Assembly (NCBI GenBank): GCA_023418595.1
Contig: JAEZZI010000020.1
Coordinates: 79,182 to 143,181, forward strand
Origin: Pseudomonadota bacterium
GTDB lineage: Bacteria; Pseudomonadota; Alphaproteobacteria; Sphingomonadales; Sphingomonadaceae
Length of the DNA stretch: 64,000 bases
Direction: 5' to 3'
Shown: one piece after another, positions 26,871-35,805 of the stretch
Numbering within the stretch: position 1 is the first letter of the stretch
How the letters are laid out: the number at the start of each line of letters is the position of its first letter
Notes under the pieces: model-generated
What the model saw: the letters and a program-made list of their open reading frames with translations, nothing else
Told to the model about the DNA's origin: nothing
Databases searched by the model: none
Program-made: the position numbers and the translations under genes

Positions 26871-28919
26871 ATGCGTCGTTCGATCCTTCTATCCGCCTTG
26901 CTGGCGGGCACCGGGCTGGTCGCCGGGTGCGCGACGGCACCGATGGGCACCGAAACGGCCGAAGCGCCCGCCAGCCGCGGCGCGCCGGAAATCGGCAGTT
27001 TCGGCTTCGACACCGCGGGTATGGACAAATCGGTCGCGCCGGGCACCGATTTCTACAATTACGCGAACGGCGCGTGGGAACGGAACACCCCGATCCCCGA
27101 CGACAAGTCGAATTACGGCATGTTCACCGTGCTCGCCGACCTGTCGCTGGAACGCACCCGCGGCATCCTCGAGGGCGAGCGCGCCAACCCCAATTCGCAG
27201 ATCGGCAACGCCTATGCCGCCTATCTCGACACCGCAGCGATCGAGGCGAAGGGGCTTGCGCCCATTCAGCCCTGGCTGAACCGTGTGAAGGGGCTGAACG
27301 ACAAGTCCGGTTATGCCGCGCTGGTCGCCGAAGCGGCGAAGAACGGCGTCGGCGGGCCGTTCGGGGCCTATGTCTCGATCGACGACAAGCAGCCCGATCA
27401 ATATGCGTTGCAGATGGGCCAGTCGGGGCTGGGCCTGCCCGATCGCGATTACTACCTGTCGACCGACGCCAAGATGGTCGAAACCAGGAACGCCTATGTC
27501 GCGCATATGGCTCGGATGCTGACGCTTGCGGGCGAGCCCAATGCCGAGGCGCGGGCCAAGGCGGTGCTCGATTACGAAACCCGGATCGCGCGCGCGCACT
27601 GGACCCGCACCGAAAGCCGCGACGCGAACAAGACCTATAATAAGATGACGGTGGCGCAGCTCCAGAAGCTCGCCCCCGGCTTCGACTTTGCGACGATGCT
27701 GCGCGCGTCGGGCGCGAACGTCACCGAGGTGATCGTCGCCCAGCCGTCCGCGTTCACCGGCACCGCCGCCGCGATCCAGGCCGCGCCCGTCGCGGTGCTG
27801 CGCGACCAGATGCTGCTGCGTTCGCTGCGCAGCTATGCCTCGGTCCTGCCGGCTGCGTTCGACCAGGAGAATTTCGCCTTCTACGGCACCATCCTGTCGG
27901 GCACGCCGCAGCAGGAGGAGCGCTGGAAGCGCGCCGCCAACTTCACCTCCGGCGCGGTCGCCGACGAAGTGTCGAAGCGTTACGTCGCCAAATATTTCCC
28001 GCCCGAAACCAAGGCGGCGGCCGACCGGCTGGTGAAGAACGTCACCGACGCGATGGGCCGGCGGATCGACAATCTCGACTGGATGGCGCCCGAGACCAAG
28101 GCGAAGGCACGCACCAAGCTCGCGGCCTTTACCGCCAAGATCGGCTATCCCGACCAGTGGCGCGATTATTCGACGCTGGAGATGCGCCGCGACGACGCGT
28201 TCGGCAACGCGCTGCGCGCCAACCAGTGGGAACATGCCTATAACCTCGAAAAGCTCGGCAAGCCCATTTACAAGTGGGAATGGCTGATGACCCCGATGAC
28301 GGTCAACGCCTATGCCTATCCGCCCGCCAACGAGATCGTGTTCCCGGCGGCGATCCTGCAGCCGCCTTTCTTCGATCCCAATGCCGACGACGCGATCAAC
28401 TATGGCGGCATCGGCGCGGTGATCGGCCACGAGATCAGCCATCATTTCGACGATCAGGGCAGCAAATACGATCCCACCGGGCGCCTCGCCGACTGGTGGA
28501 CGCCGCAGGACATGGAGCGGTTCAACGCCCGCACCAAGCAGCTGGTCGACCAGTATAATGCCTATGAAGGCCTGCCGGGCCTGAACGTCGACGGCCAGCG
28601 CGCACTGGGCGAGAATATCGCCGATCTTGCCGGGCTGACCGCGGCGTGGGACGCGTATCAGACTTCGCTCGGCGGCCGCCCGGCGCCGGTGATCGACGGT
28701 TTCAACGCGCAGCAGCGTTTCTATCTGGGCTGGGCGCAGATCTGGCGCCGCAACTACCGCGAGGCGGACCTTCGCCAGCGGATGCTGACCGCGCCGCATT
28801 CGCCGTCGCGCCAGCGCGCGTGGATCGTCCGCAACCTCGACCCCTGGTATGAAGGGTTCGACATCGAACAGGGGGCGCCGCTGTACCTCGCGCCCGCGGA
28901 CCGCATCCGCATCTGGTAA
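26871..28919 (+). CDS. M13-family zinc metallopeptidase, lipoprotein (neprilysin/PepO-like)
   Basis: A 682-residue oligopeptidase anchored through a lipobox (LLAGTGLVAGC, cysteine at about residue 20). It has the two M13 halves: an N-terminal lid (SVAPGTDFYNYANGAWERNTPIP) and a C-terminal catalytic domain with VIGHEISHHFDDQG (H520, E521, H524) and the third zinc ligand in GENIADLAG (about residue 582). The PPFFDPNADDAINYGGIGAV block and the terminal aromatic W also fit. Probably cleaves peptides in the periplasm. ATG 26871 is chosen to give an R-R-S signal start. Confidence 0.95.
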   Translation: MRRSILLSALLAGTGLVAGCATAPMGTETAEAPASRGAPEIGSFGFDTAGMDKSVAPGTDFYNYANGAWERNTPIPDDKSNYGMFTVLADLSLERTRGILEGERANPNSQIGNAYAAYLDTAAIEAKGLAPIQPWLNRVKGLNDKSGYAALVAEAAKNGVGGPFGAYVSIDDKQPDQYALQMGQSGLGLPDRDYYLSTDAKMVETRNAYVAHMARMLTLAGEPNAEARAKAVLDYETRIARAHWTRTESRDANKTYNKMTVAQLQKLAPGFDFATMLRASGANVTEVIVAQPSAFTGTAAAIQAAPVAVLRDQMLLRSLRSYASVLPAAFDQENFAFYGTILSGTPQQEERWKRAANFTSGAVADEVSKRYVAKYFPPETKAAADRLVKNVTDAMGRRIDNLDWMAPETKAKARTKLAAFTAKIGYPDQWRDYSTLEMRRDDAFGNALRANQWEHAYNLEKLGKPIYKWEWLMTPMTVNAYAYPPANEIVFPAAILQPPFFDPNADDAINYGGIGAVIGHEISHHFDDQGSKYDPTGRLADWWTPQDMERFNARTKQLVDQYNAYEGLPGLNVDGQRALGENIADLAGLTAAWDAYQTSLGGRPAPVIDGFNAQQRFYLGWAQIWRRNYREADLRQRMLTAPHSPSRQRAWIVRNLDPWYEGFDIEQGAPLYLAPADRIRIW

Positions 28920-28973
28920 GGCACAGGGGCGGTCGGTCCCGTCGGTCGCCCGCCCATTCGCGCGATACGCCAA

Positions 28974-29073
28974 CCCGTTCGTGCCGAGCCTGTCGAAGCA
29001 TTGCTCTTCTTTCTTCCTGCGCCCCAGCGGCACGAAGAAAAGGACAGTGCTTCGACAGGCTCGGCACGAACGG
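28974..29073. repeat. dispersed palindromic repeat, family E
   Basis: Outer arms CGTTCGTGCCGAGCCTGTCG and CGACAGGCTCGGCACGAACGG are near-perfect reverse complements, with ~50 bases of AT-richer spacer. It lies between the M13 peptidase and cckA, so cckA's leader may contain a long hairpin. A half copy (CACCCTGAGCATGTCGAAGG) is at about 32026-32045, upstream of recA. Confidence 0.88.
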
Positions 29074-29165
29074 ATGTGGCAATCGCTTCGCATCCGATCG
29101 ACGCCATCCATCGTCCGCACCGACTGCGCCTTGACGCGGCTTGCGCCCGGTTCCACCACCGCGCG

Positions 29166-31562
29166 ATGGCTTCCGCACCCGATTCATCGCTTGCCCGGCT
29201 GACCCGGACCAACGCCCATGCGCCGGTGACGATTGCCGGTTCGGTGGGGCTGGCGGTCGCGCTGGCGGTGCTGCTGCTGATCGGCGACCGGGCGGTGGCG
29301 ACCGGATTCGTCGGCGCGGGGTTGCTGATCGGGGTGGCGTTCTTTCTTTATTCGCGGATCGGCGCTGCCCGCGATGCCGAACCGGTTGAGGTCGACTGGT
29401 CGGTCGCCCGCGCGCTGGCGCAGGCGAGCCCGCACGCGCTGGCGGTGACCGACCGCGCGGGGCGTTTCGTGTGCGCCAACGATGCCTTCGCGCGGCTGTT
29501 TCCGGGCTATCCCGCGCCGCCCGGCCTGCCCGTCGGCGATGTCGCGGCGGCGGCACTGGCGCGTGCGGGCCGCGCGGCGTGGCGCGACGGCGAGGGGGAT
29601 GCCGGGAGCATCGATCATAATGGCCGCACGCTGGCCGTGACGATCGCGCGCGCGGGCGACGAGATGCTCGTCTGGCGGTTCGAGACGCGCGAGACGGTCG
29701 ATGTCGCGGCCGAGGTCGAGCGGCTGATCGCAACGGAGACCGGCGACCGGCTGGGCGGGGCGGGGGTGATGGCGGTGACGCTGACCCCCGACGGACGCAT
29801 CCGCGCCGCCAACCGCGTGTTCCGCACCCGCGCGATGGGGCACAGCGAAGCGGCGATGGAGGGTCGCGAGTTCGGCCAGTTCCTGCGCACCGACAGCGCC
29901 GGGCTGATCCGTTTCGATCGCGAAGGCGACGCGGGCAATCCGCTGCGCCTGTTGCAACTTCCGTTTGTCGCGGGCGACACCGCGCCGATGCTGGTCGCGC
30001 TGATCGACGACGAGGAACGCGTCGCCGCCCCGGTGCTGGACAGCGATGCCGCCGCGCATGTCCGGGGGCTGATCTCGCTGCTCCCCGCGCCGCTGGCGCT
30101 GGTCGATCGCGAAGGGCGGTTCCTGCACATGAACGACGCGTTCTTCCGCGCGGCGACGATCGATGCGAAGCGCCCGCCGCTCTATCCCGGCGACCTGGTG
30201 GTGCGCGAGGACAAGGCGGCGCTGAGCGATGCGATCCGCCGCTTCGCCAATGGCGCCGCCCATGCCGCCGACATGGCGATCCGGCTGAAGCACCACCCGG
30301 ACGAAACCGTCAACGTGACCATCGCGGGCGCGCGAGGGCTGGGTGAGGCGGCCGTGCTGCTGTCGATCCACGACAAGGGCGAGGAGACCCGCCTGAAACG
30401 TCAGGTCGCACAGGCCACCAAGATGCAGGCGGTCGGCCAGCTCGCGGGCGGGGTCGCGCATGATTTCAACAACATCCTGACCGCGATCATCGGGCATTGC
30501 GACCTGATGCTGATGCGCCATTCGCCGGGTGACAGCGATTATGACGACATCCAGCAGATTCGCGCCAATTCGAACCGCGCCGCCAGTCTGACCCGGCAAT
30601 TGCTCGCCTTTTCGCGGCAACAGACGCTGCGCCCGCAAGTGCTGCAATTGCCCGACGTGGTTTCCGAAGTGTCGAACCTGCTGAAACGGCTGCTCGGCGA
30701 AACCGTCAAGCTGGAGGTGAAGCATGGCCGCGGGCTGGGGTCGGTGCGCGCCGATCCGGGGCAGCTGGAACAGGTGATCGTCAACCTGGCGGTCAATGCG
30801 CGCGATGCGATGCTGACCAAGAACCCCAGCGGCGGCGGCACGCTGACGATCGAAACCTGTTCGCTGGCCGCGACCACGGTGCGCGACATGGCCGACGACG
30901 TGCTGCCGCTGGGCGATTACACCGCGCTGATCGTCACCGACACCGGCACCGGCATTCCGCCCGACGCGCTGCCCAAGATTTTCGAGCCCTTCTATACCAC
31001 CAAGGAAGTGGGGAAAGGGACCGGGTTGGGCCTTTCCACGGTTTACGGCATCGTCAAACAGTCGGGCGGATACATTTTTGCGGAAAACGTGAATGGCGGC
31101 GGTGCGCGCTTCACCATCTATTTCCCCGTCCATTCGGCGGTCGATACCCCGGTAAAGCCCGTCCACACCGTTCGCGTGGCGACGGGTGCGGTCTGGGGCA
31201 CCGGCACGATCCTGCTGGTCGAGGACGAGGACATGGTGCGCGCGGTCGCCGAGCGCGCGCTGTCGCGCCAGGGCTATAGTGTGGTCACCGCCGAACATGG
31301 CGAGGCGGCGCTGGAATGGCTGGAGAAGGGGACACGCCCCGACCTGCTGATTTCGGACGTGGTCATGCCGATCATGGACGGGCCGACGATGGTCGCGCAG
31401 GCCAGGAAGCGTTATCCCGACCTGCCGGTGCTGTTCATGTCGGGCTATGCCGAGGAGCAACTGCGCCGCTCGATCGACCTCGACAATGTGGAATTTCTGC
31501 CGAAACCCTTTTCGGTCCAGCAACTTGCCGAAGCCGCGCGAGACGTTCTGAACGCGAAATGA
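29166..31562 (+). CDS. cckA: hybrid sensor histidine kinase CckA
   Basis: A 798-residue hybrid kinase. Two membrane helices at the N-terminus (residues ~18-62), then two or three PAS-like segments, then the CckA core AVGQLAGGVAHDFNNILTAI with phospho-accepting H432, an ATPase domain with VNLAVNARDAM and TGTGIPPDALPKIFEPFYTTKEVGKGTGLGL, and a C-terminal receiver with D731 in LLISDVVMPIMDG. In alphaproteobacteria CckA drives the ChpT-CtrA cell-cycle phosphorelay and polarity. ATG 29166 is preferred; in-frame sequence farther upstream is inside a repeat. A receiver gene follows 41 bases downstream. Confidence 0.93.
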   Translation: MASAPDSSLARLTRTNAHAPVTIAGSVGLAVALAVLLLIGDRAVATGFVGAGLLIGVAFFLYSRIGAARDAEPVEVDWSVARALAQASPHALAVTDRAGRFVCANDAFARLFPGYPAPPGLPVGDVAAAALARAGRAAWRDGEGDAGSIDHNGRTLAVTIARAGDEMLVWRFETRETVDVAAEVERLIATETGDRLGGAGVMAVTLTPDGRIRAANRVFRTRAMGHSEAAMEGREFGQFLRTDSAGLIRFDREGDAGNPLRLLQLPFVAGDTAPMLVALIDDEERVAAPVLDSDAAAHVRGLISLLPAPLALVDREGRFLHMNDAFFRAATIDAKRPPLYPGDLVVREDKAALSDAIRRFANGAAHAADMAIRLKHHPDETVNVTIAGARGLGEAAVLLSIHDKGEETRLKRQVAQATKMQAVGQLAGGVAHDFNNILTAIIGHCDLMLMRHSPGDSDYDDIQQIRANSNRAASLTRQLLAFSRQQTLRPQVLQLPDVVSEVSNLLKRLLGETVKLEVKHGRGLGSVRADPGQLEQVIVNLAVNARDAMLTKNPSGGGTLTIETCSLAATTVRDMADDVLPLGDYTALIVTDTGTGIPPDALPKIFEPFYTTKEVGKGTGLGLSTVYGIVKQSGGYIFAENVNGGGARFTIYFPVHSAVDTPVKPVHTVRVATGAVWGTGTILLVEDEDMVRAVAERALSRQGYSVVTAEHGEAALEWLEKGTRPDLLISDVVMPIMDGPTMVAQARKRYPDLPVLFMSGYAEEQLRRSIDLDNVEFLPKPFSVQQLAEAARDVLNAK

Positions 31563-31603
31563 GGCTTGGCGAAGGTTCCGCTTCGTGCCAAATACCGCCG
31601 CGC

Positions 31604-31954
31604 ATGAGTAACCAGCACAATATCCTCATCGTTGAGGACGAACCCCTGATCGCGATGATGCTCGAAGATTTCATCGACATCCTCGGCCACAAGGTCGCCG
31701 GCTCCGCCGACAGCGTCGACAGCGCGATCGCCGTGATCGAAGGCGGCGGCGTCGATGCCGCGATCCTCGACGTCAATCTGCGCGGCGGCGAGCAGAGCTT
31801 CCCCGTCGCCGACAGGCTGGCCGAGGCGGGCGTGCCGTTCGTGTTCGCGACCGGCGGGTCGGGCGACACCATCGCCGCCGACCATCGCGACCGCCCGACG
31901 CTGGCTAAGCCGTTCACGATGGAGGCGGTCGAAAAGGCGCTGGGGTCGCTTTAA
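31604..31954 (+). CDS. single-domain response regulator
   Basis: A 116-residue stand-alone receiver: NILIVEDEPLIAMMLEDF with the acidic pocket, phospho-accepting D56 in AAILDVNLRGGE, then T in FATGGSG and K in TLAKPF. There is no output domain. It is close behind cckA. It is not CpdR or DivK by sequence as far as I can tell, so a direct role in the CckA relay is only a positional inference. The ATG at 31604 is near an intergenic stretch with no clear SD. Confidence 0.9.
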   Translation: MSNQHNILIVEDEPLIAMMLEDFIDILGHKVAGSADSVDSAIAVIEGGGVDAAILDVNLRGGEQSFPVADRLAEAGVPFVFATGGSGDTIAADHRDRPTLAKPFTMEAVEKALGSL

Positions 31955-32082
31955 GTCGACGCGAGAATATCCACCTCCGCGCGAAACGAACGGATGGCAG
32001 AGCCGGTCAGGCGAATAACCGCGCTCACCCTGAGCATGTCGAAGGGTGCATCCGAATATTCCGTGAATATCGCCGCGCGCAA

Positions 32083-32097
32083 GTTCCTCTCTTGTTC
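32083..32097 (+). promoter_or_regulatory. LexA (SOS) box upstream of recA
   Basis: GTTC-N7-GTTC (GTTCCTCTCTTGTTC) is a perfect alphaproteobacterial LexA operator. It lies 76 bases before the recA ATG. The second half overlaps TTGTTC, a possible -35; TATACA follows after 15 bases as a possible -10. A GAAC a few bases later adds a GTTC-N5-GAAC palindrome. Confidence 0.85.
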
Positions 32098-32173
32098 CGA
32101 AAGAACAAATCATATACATCGCCAATCACGTTGAACGCGTGATCGTCTTCCTCTACGCATCCGGAGACAAAAA

Positions 32174-33247
32174 ATGGCGGCATCCCTAAAGGTAATCGAC
32201 GGACAAATGGCAGCGACCACCGACCGGCAAAAGGCGCTCGACGCCGCACTCGCACAAATCGACCGCGCGTTCGGCAAGGGCTCGGCGATGAAGCTGGGTT
32301 CGAAGGAAACCATGCAGGTCGAGGCGATCTCGACCGGATCGCTCGGGCTCGACATTGCGCTCGGTGTCGGCGGTCTGCCGCGCGGCCGCGTGATCGAAAT
32401 CTACGGCCCGGAAAGCTCGGGCAAGACGACGCTGGCACTGCACGTCATCGCCGAGGCGCAGAAGACTGGCGGCACCGCAGCGTTCGTCGATGCCGAACAC
32501 GCGCTCGATCCCGTCTATGCCAAGAAACTGGGCGTCAATATCGACGAACTGATCGTGTCGCAGCCCGATACCGGCGAACAGGCGCTGGAGATTACCGATA
32601 CGCTGGTGCGTTCGAACGCGATCGACGTGCTGGTGGTCGATTCGGTCGCAGCCCTTGTGCCCCGCGCCGAGATTGAGGGCGAAATGGGCGACAGCCATGT
32701 CGGCTTGCAGGCGCGCCTGATGTCGCAGAGCCTGCGCAAGCTGACCGGTTCGATCAGCCGGTCGCGCTGCATGGTGATCTTCATCAACCAACTGCGCATG
32801 AAGATCGGCGTGATGTACGGCAACCCGGAAACCACGACCGGCGGCAACGCGCTCAAATTCTATGCCTCGGTTCGCCTCGACATCCGGCGCACCGGCGCGA
32901 TCAAGGACCGCGACGATGTGGTCGGCAACTCGACGCGCGTGAAGGTGGTGAAGAACAAGGTCGCCCCGCCGTTCAAGCAGGTCGAATTCGACATCATGTA
33001 CGGCGAAGGCGTGTCGAAGATCGGCGAGATCCTCGACCTGGGCGTCAAGGCGGGGCTGGTCGAAAAGGCCGGTGCCTGGTTCTCCTATGACAGCATCCGC
33101 ATCGGCCAGGGCCGCGAGAACGCCAAGACGTTCCTCAAGGAAAATACCGAGCTGTGCGACAAGCTCGAAAAGGCGATCCGCGCGCGCACCGAAAAGGTCG
33201 CCGAGGAAATGATGACCGGACCGGATGCGGAGGACGACGACGCGTAG
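32174..33247 (+). CDS. recA: recombinase RecA
   Basis: A 357-residue RecA filament protein for homologous recombination and LexA self-cleavage. It has the Walker A GPESSGKTTLALH, Walker B VLVVDSVAALVP, loop L1 (EGEMGDSHVGLQAR) and L2 (INQLRMKIGVMYGNPETTTGGNALKF), and an acidic C-terminal tail. The two possible ATGs (32174 and the internal M12) were resolved in favour of 32174, which keeps the usual N-terminal helix. Controlled by a LexA box (see 32083). Confidence 0.98.
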   Translation: MAASLKVIDGQMAATTDRQKALDAALAQIDRAFGKGSAMKLGSKETMQVEAISTGSLGLDIALGVGGLPRGRVIEIYGPESSGKTTLALHVIAEAQKTGGTAAFVDAEHALDPVYAKKLGVNIDELIVSQPDTGEQALEITDTLVRSNAIDVLVVDSVAALVPRAEIEGEMGDSHVGLQARLMSQSLRKLTGSISRSRCMVIFINQLRMKIGVMYGNPETTTGGNALKFYASVRLDIRRTGAIKDRDDVVGNSTRVKVVKNKVAPPFKQVEFDIMYGEGVSKIGEILDLGVKAGLVEKAGAWFSYDSIRIGQGRENAKTFLKENTELCDKLEKAIRARTEKVAEEMMTGPDAEDDDA

Positions 33248-33282
33248 GCGCTGATCGCTGTTCGAACGGTCGAATTGGAGCA

Positions 33283-33316
33283 GGCCGGGAGAGCGACGGC
33301 TCTTCCCGCCTTTTTC
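33283..33316 (+). terminator. rho-independent terminator after recA
   Basis: A 12-base imperfect stem (GGCCGGGAGAGC / GCTCTTCCCGCC) is followed by TTTTTCG then more T. It stands ~35 bases after the recA stop. Confidence 0.75.
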
Positions 33317-33455
33317 GTTTTTGGGGATAGAAAGAAATTGGCCGCGCAAAGGCGCGAAGGCGCAAATAGAAGGTAGAAGAAAATGTTTGCGCGCGGAGGT
33401 GCGAGGGGGAGGTCCGCAGAAGAGAGCCGGTGATCAGGCGTTTCTATTCCCGATG

Positions 33456-33563
33456 ATCGTCACCCCGGCCGAAGTGCCGGGGTCCACGGTGTGGCAGAAC
33501 AAGTCGCCCGAGGCTCCGATAGCGAAAGTGGCTTGGTGGACCCCGGCACTTCGGCCGGGGTAA
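33456..33563. repeat. dispersed palindromic repeat, family B (nested in family F)
   Basis: Arms GTCACCCCGGCCGAAGTGCC and GGCACTTCGGCCGGGGTAAC with GTCCAC/GTGGAC shoulders. It is close to the consensus of the other B copies but its core reads CCGGCCGAAGTGCCGGGG instead of CCGGACTTGTTCCGGGG. It interrupts the arms of the larger F repeat. Confidence 0.85.
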
Positions 33564-33804
33564 CAATTTTGATGATGCAGCGGAGGCGGGCCACCGCGCG
33601 CGCAAACACTTCTGCGCTCTCTGCGCGAAATCTTCTTCTTCTCCTCCGCGCGCAGCACCTCCGCATGAACCACCCGCTTAGCGCCTTAGCGTTTTAGCCC
33701 CTTTGTGCGAACCATCTTCCTGCCTTTCGCCCCACCAACCCACTCGCCCGCCGCCCGCGAATATGCCATCCCGGAGACAACGACGCCTTTGGGGAGCATC
33801 CGCC

Positions 33805-34431
33805 ATGACGATCACCGTCCACCATCTCGAAAATTCGCGGTCGCAGCGCGTGCTGTGGGTGCTGGAGGAACTAGGGCTGCCTTATGCGGTCAAGCGCTAT
33901 GAGCGGAACAAGGTCACAATGCTCGCGCCGCCCGAACTTCGCCGCGTCCATCCGCTCGGCAAATCGCCGGTAATCGAGGATGACGGTGCGGTGATCGCGG
34001 AAACGGGCGCCATCGTCGAATATCTGGTCGAGCGCGGCAATGGACGCCTCGGCCCCCCGTCGCACCGCGACAATGCCCGGCGCTGGCGTTTCTGGCTGCA
34101 CTATGCAGAAGGATCGCTGATGCCGCCGCTACTCGTCAAACTGGTGCTGAGCCGCATCCCGATCCTGGGCAAGGCGGCGCAGAAGAAGATCCAGCCGATG
34201 ATTGACGTCCATCTCGACTATATCGAATCCGAATTGTCGCAACGCCCGTGGTTCGCCGGCGACGAGATGACCGCGGCCGACATCATGATGAGCTTCCCGC
34301 TGGAGGCGGCGCGCGCGCGCGGTGGCCTCAACGAAAGCCGCCCTGCGACCACCGCCTGGCTCGACAAAATCCATGCCCGTCCGGCCTATCAGGCGGCACT
34401 CGCCAAGGGCGGTCCCTATGCCTATGCGTGA
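33805..34431 (+). CDS. glutathione S-transferase family protein
   Basis: A 208-residue GST: thioredoxin-fold N-terminal domain (ITVHHLENSRSQRVLWVLEELGLPY, then HPLGKSPVIEDDGAVIAETGAIVEYLVERG, the glutathione-site SPVIEDDG... pattern) and an all-helical C-terminal domain (RPWFAGDEMTAADIMMSFPLEAARARGG). Class and substrate unknown. ATG 33805 starts the conserved region. A 39-base gap separates it from the symporter gene. Confidence 0.9.
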   Translation: MTITVHHLENSRSQRVLWVLEELGLPYAVKRYERNKVTMLAPPELRRVHPLGKSPVIEDDGAVIAETGAIVEYLVERGNGRLGPPSHRDNARRWRFWLHYAEGSLMPPLLVKLVLSRIPILGKAAQKKIQPMIDVHLDYIESELSQRPWFAGDEMTAADIMMSFPLEAARARGGLNESRPATTAWLDKIHARPAYQAALAKGGPYAYA

Positions 34432-34470
34432 GGGGGCGAAGCGCCGGTGAGCGCGAGTCGGGGGACGTGA

Positions 34471-35805
34471 ATGGACGGGATTGAGAAGGCGACGGAAAAG
34501 CGCGGTCTGACGCTGCAAATGCAGATGTTGATCGGCTTCGCGTTGGGGCTGGTCGCAGGACTGATCGTTCATGCCAGCGTCGCCGACGCGCCCTGGGTCG
34601 AATGGGTGACTTCCAATGTCACCGGTCCGATCGGCCAGCTGTTCCTGCGCCTGTTGTTCATGCTGGTGATCCCGCTGCTGTTTTCCGCGCTGGTGGTGGG
34701 CATCGCCGAGATGGGCGAAATCCGGTCGTTGAAGCGCGTCGGGCTTCGCACGCTGGCGCTCACCATCTTTGCCTCGACCATCGCGGTCGCAATCTCGCTG
34801 TTCTTCGTGAACATCCTGCGTCCCGGCGACGGTGTCGATCCGGCAATGGCTCAGGCAATGCTCGCCGACGCGCGCGAAGGCGCGGGCGCGATCCTGTCGC
34901 GCAGCGCGGATACGCCAAGCGGCATGGACGCGCTGCTTGCGATCGTCCCCAACAACGTGTTCGCGGCGATGTCGAACAACGACATCCTGGCGGTCATGTT
35001 CTTCGCGCTGTTCTTCGGCATCGGCATCGTCCTGACCGACCGTCCCGAGGTCGACCTGCTGAAGCGCGGGATCGGAGGCGTGTTCGAAGTGTCGATGAAG
35101 CTGATCGGCATCGTCATCAAAATGGCGCCGATCGCGGTCTTCTGCTTCATGTTCAACCTGTCGGCGTTGTTCGGTTGGGATCTGCTGATCCGCCTGTCGG
35201 CATTTGTCGGCGTGGTGCTCGCGGCGCTCGGCGCGCAGATGTTCATCATCTTCCCGCTGATGCTCATTTTCTTTGCGAAGAAATCGCCGATCGCCTTCTT
35301 CCGCCAGACGCAGGAAGCGACCGTGATGGCGTTCTCCACCGCATCATCGAACGCCACATTGCCGACCGCGCTCCGCGTCGCCGACCGCGAGCTGAAGCTG
35401 CCGCCGAAGGTCGCGCGCTTCGTCCTGACGATCGGGGCGACTGCTAACCAGAACGGCACTGCGATGTTCGAAGGTGTGACGGTGCTGTTCCTGGCGCAGT
35501 TCTTCGGCATCGAATTGACGCTGGCGCAGCAGTTCACGGTGATGCTGGTCTGCATCCTGGGCGGCATCGGCACAGCGGGCGTGCCCGCCGGATCGCTGCC
35601 GGTGGTCGCGCTGATTCTGGGCATGGTGGGCGTGCCGCCAGAGGCCATCGGCCTCGTGCTGGGCGTCGACCGCTTCCTAGACATGTGCCGAACCACGCTG
35701 AACGTCAGCGGCGATCTGGTGCTGGCGACCGTCGTGTCGGCGGGTGAGCCCGAATATCGCACGGCGGAAGCGATCGCGGTCGAAGGACCGCCGCCGCGGG
35801 CATGA
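34471..35805 (+). CDS. dicarboxylate/amino acid:cation (DAACS) symporter
   Basis: A 444-residue transporter with about eight membrane helices and two re-entrant loops. The hairpin 1 segment MAFSTASSNATLPTALRVAD and the NQNGTAMFEG motif of transmembrane helix 7 match GltP/DctA/GLT relatives, which carry C4-dicarboxylates or glutamate with Na+ or H+. Substrate cannot be decided by eye. Its stop overlaps the start of the M24 peptidase by ATGA, suggesting a joint peptide/acid catabolic unit. Confidence 0.92.
   Translation: MDGIEKATEKRGLTLQMQMLIGFALGLVAGLIVHASVADAPWVEWVTSNVTGPIGQLFLRLLFMLVIPLLFSALVVGIAEMGEIRSLKRVGLRTLALTIFASTIAVAISLFFVNILRPGDGVDPAMAQAMLADAREGAGAILSRSADTPSGMDALLAIVPNNVFAAMSNNDILAVMFFALFFGIGIVLTDRPEVDLLKRGIGGVFEVSMKLIGIVIKMAPIAVFCFMFNLSALFGWDLLIRLSAFVGVVLAALGAQMFIIFPLMLIFFAKKSPIAFFRQTQEATVMAFSTASSNATLPTALRVADRELKLPPKVARFVLTIGATANQNGTAMFEGVTVLFLAQFFGIELTLAQQFTVMLVCILGGIGTAGVPAGSLPVVALILGMVGVPPEAIGLVLGVDRFLDMCRTTLNVSGDLVLATVVSAGEPEYRTAEAIAVEGPPPRA

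Larger units (their letters stand above)
33248..33804. repeat. gene-poor gap: recA terminator, large repeat family F with a family B element nested inside
   Basis: No gene is supported in these 557 bases. After the terminator, left arms of a large imperfect palindrome (CGCGCAAAGGCGCGAAGGCG, AGAAGGTAGAAG...) run from about 33340, and right arms (GCGCGCAAACACTTCTGCGC, ...TCTGCGCGAAATC, TCCGCATGAACCAC) from about 33589 to 33690. Between them a family B unit (33456-33563; GTCACCCCGGCCGAAGTGCC and its mirror) is nested. The remainder (33700-33804) carries the GST leader. A related F copy lies at about 37056-37290. Confidence 0.8.

Noticed and set aside
29001..29165. Longer cckA start 55 codons upstream
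   Set aside because: The extension runs through a family E palindrome and has no coding character; ATG 29166 leads straight into the membrane helices.
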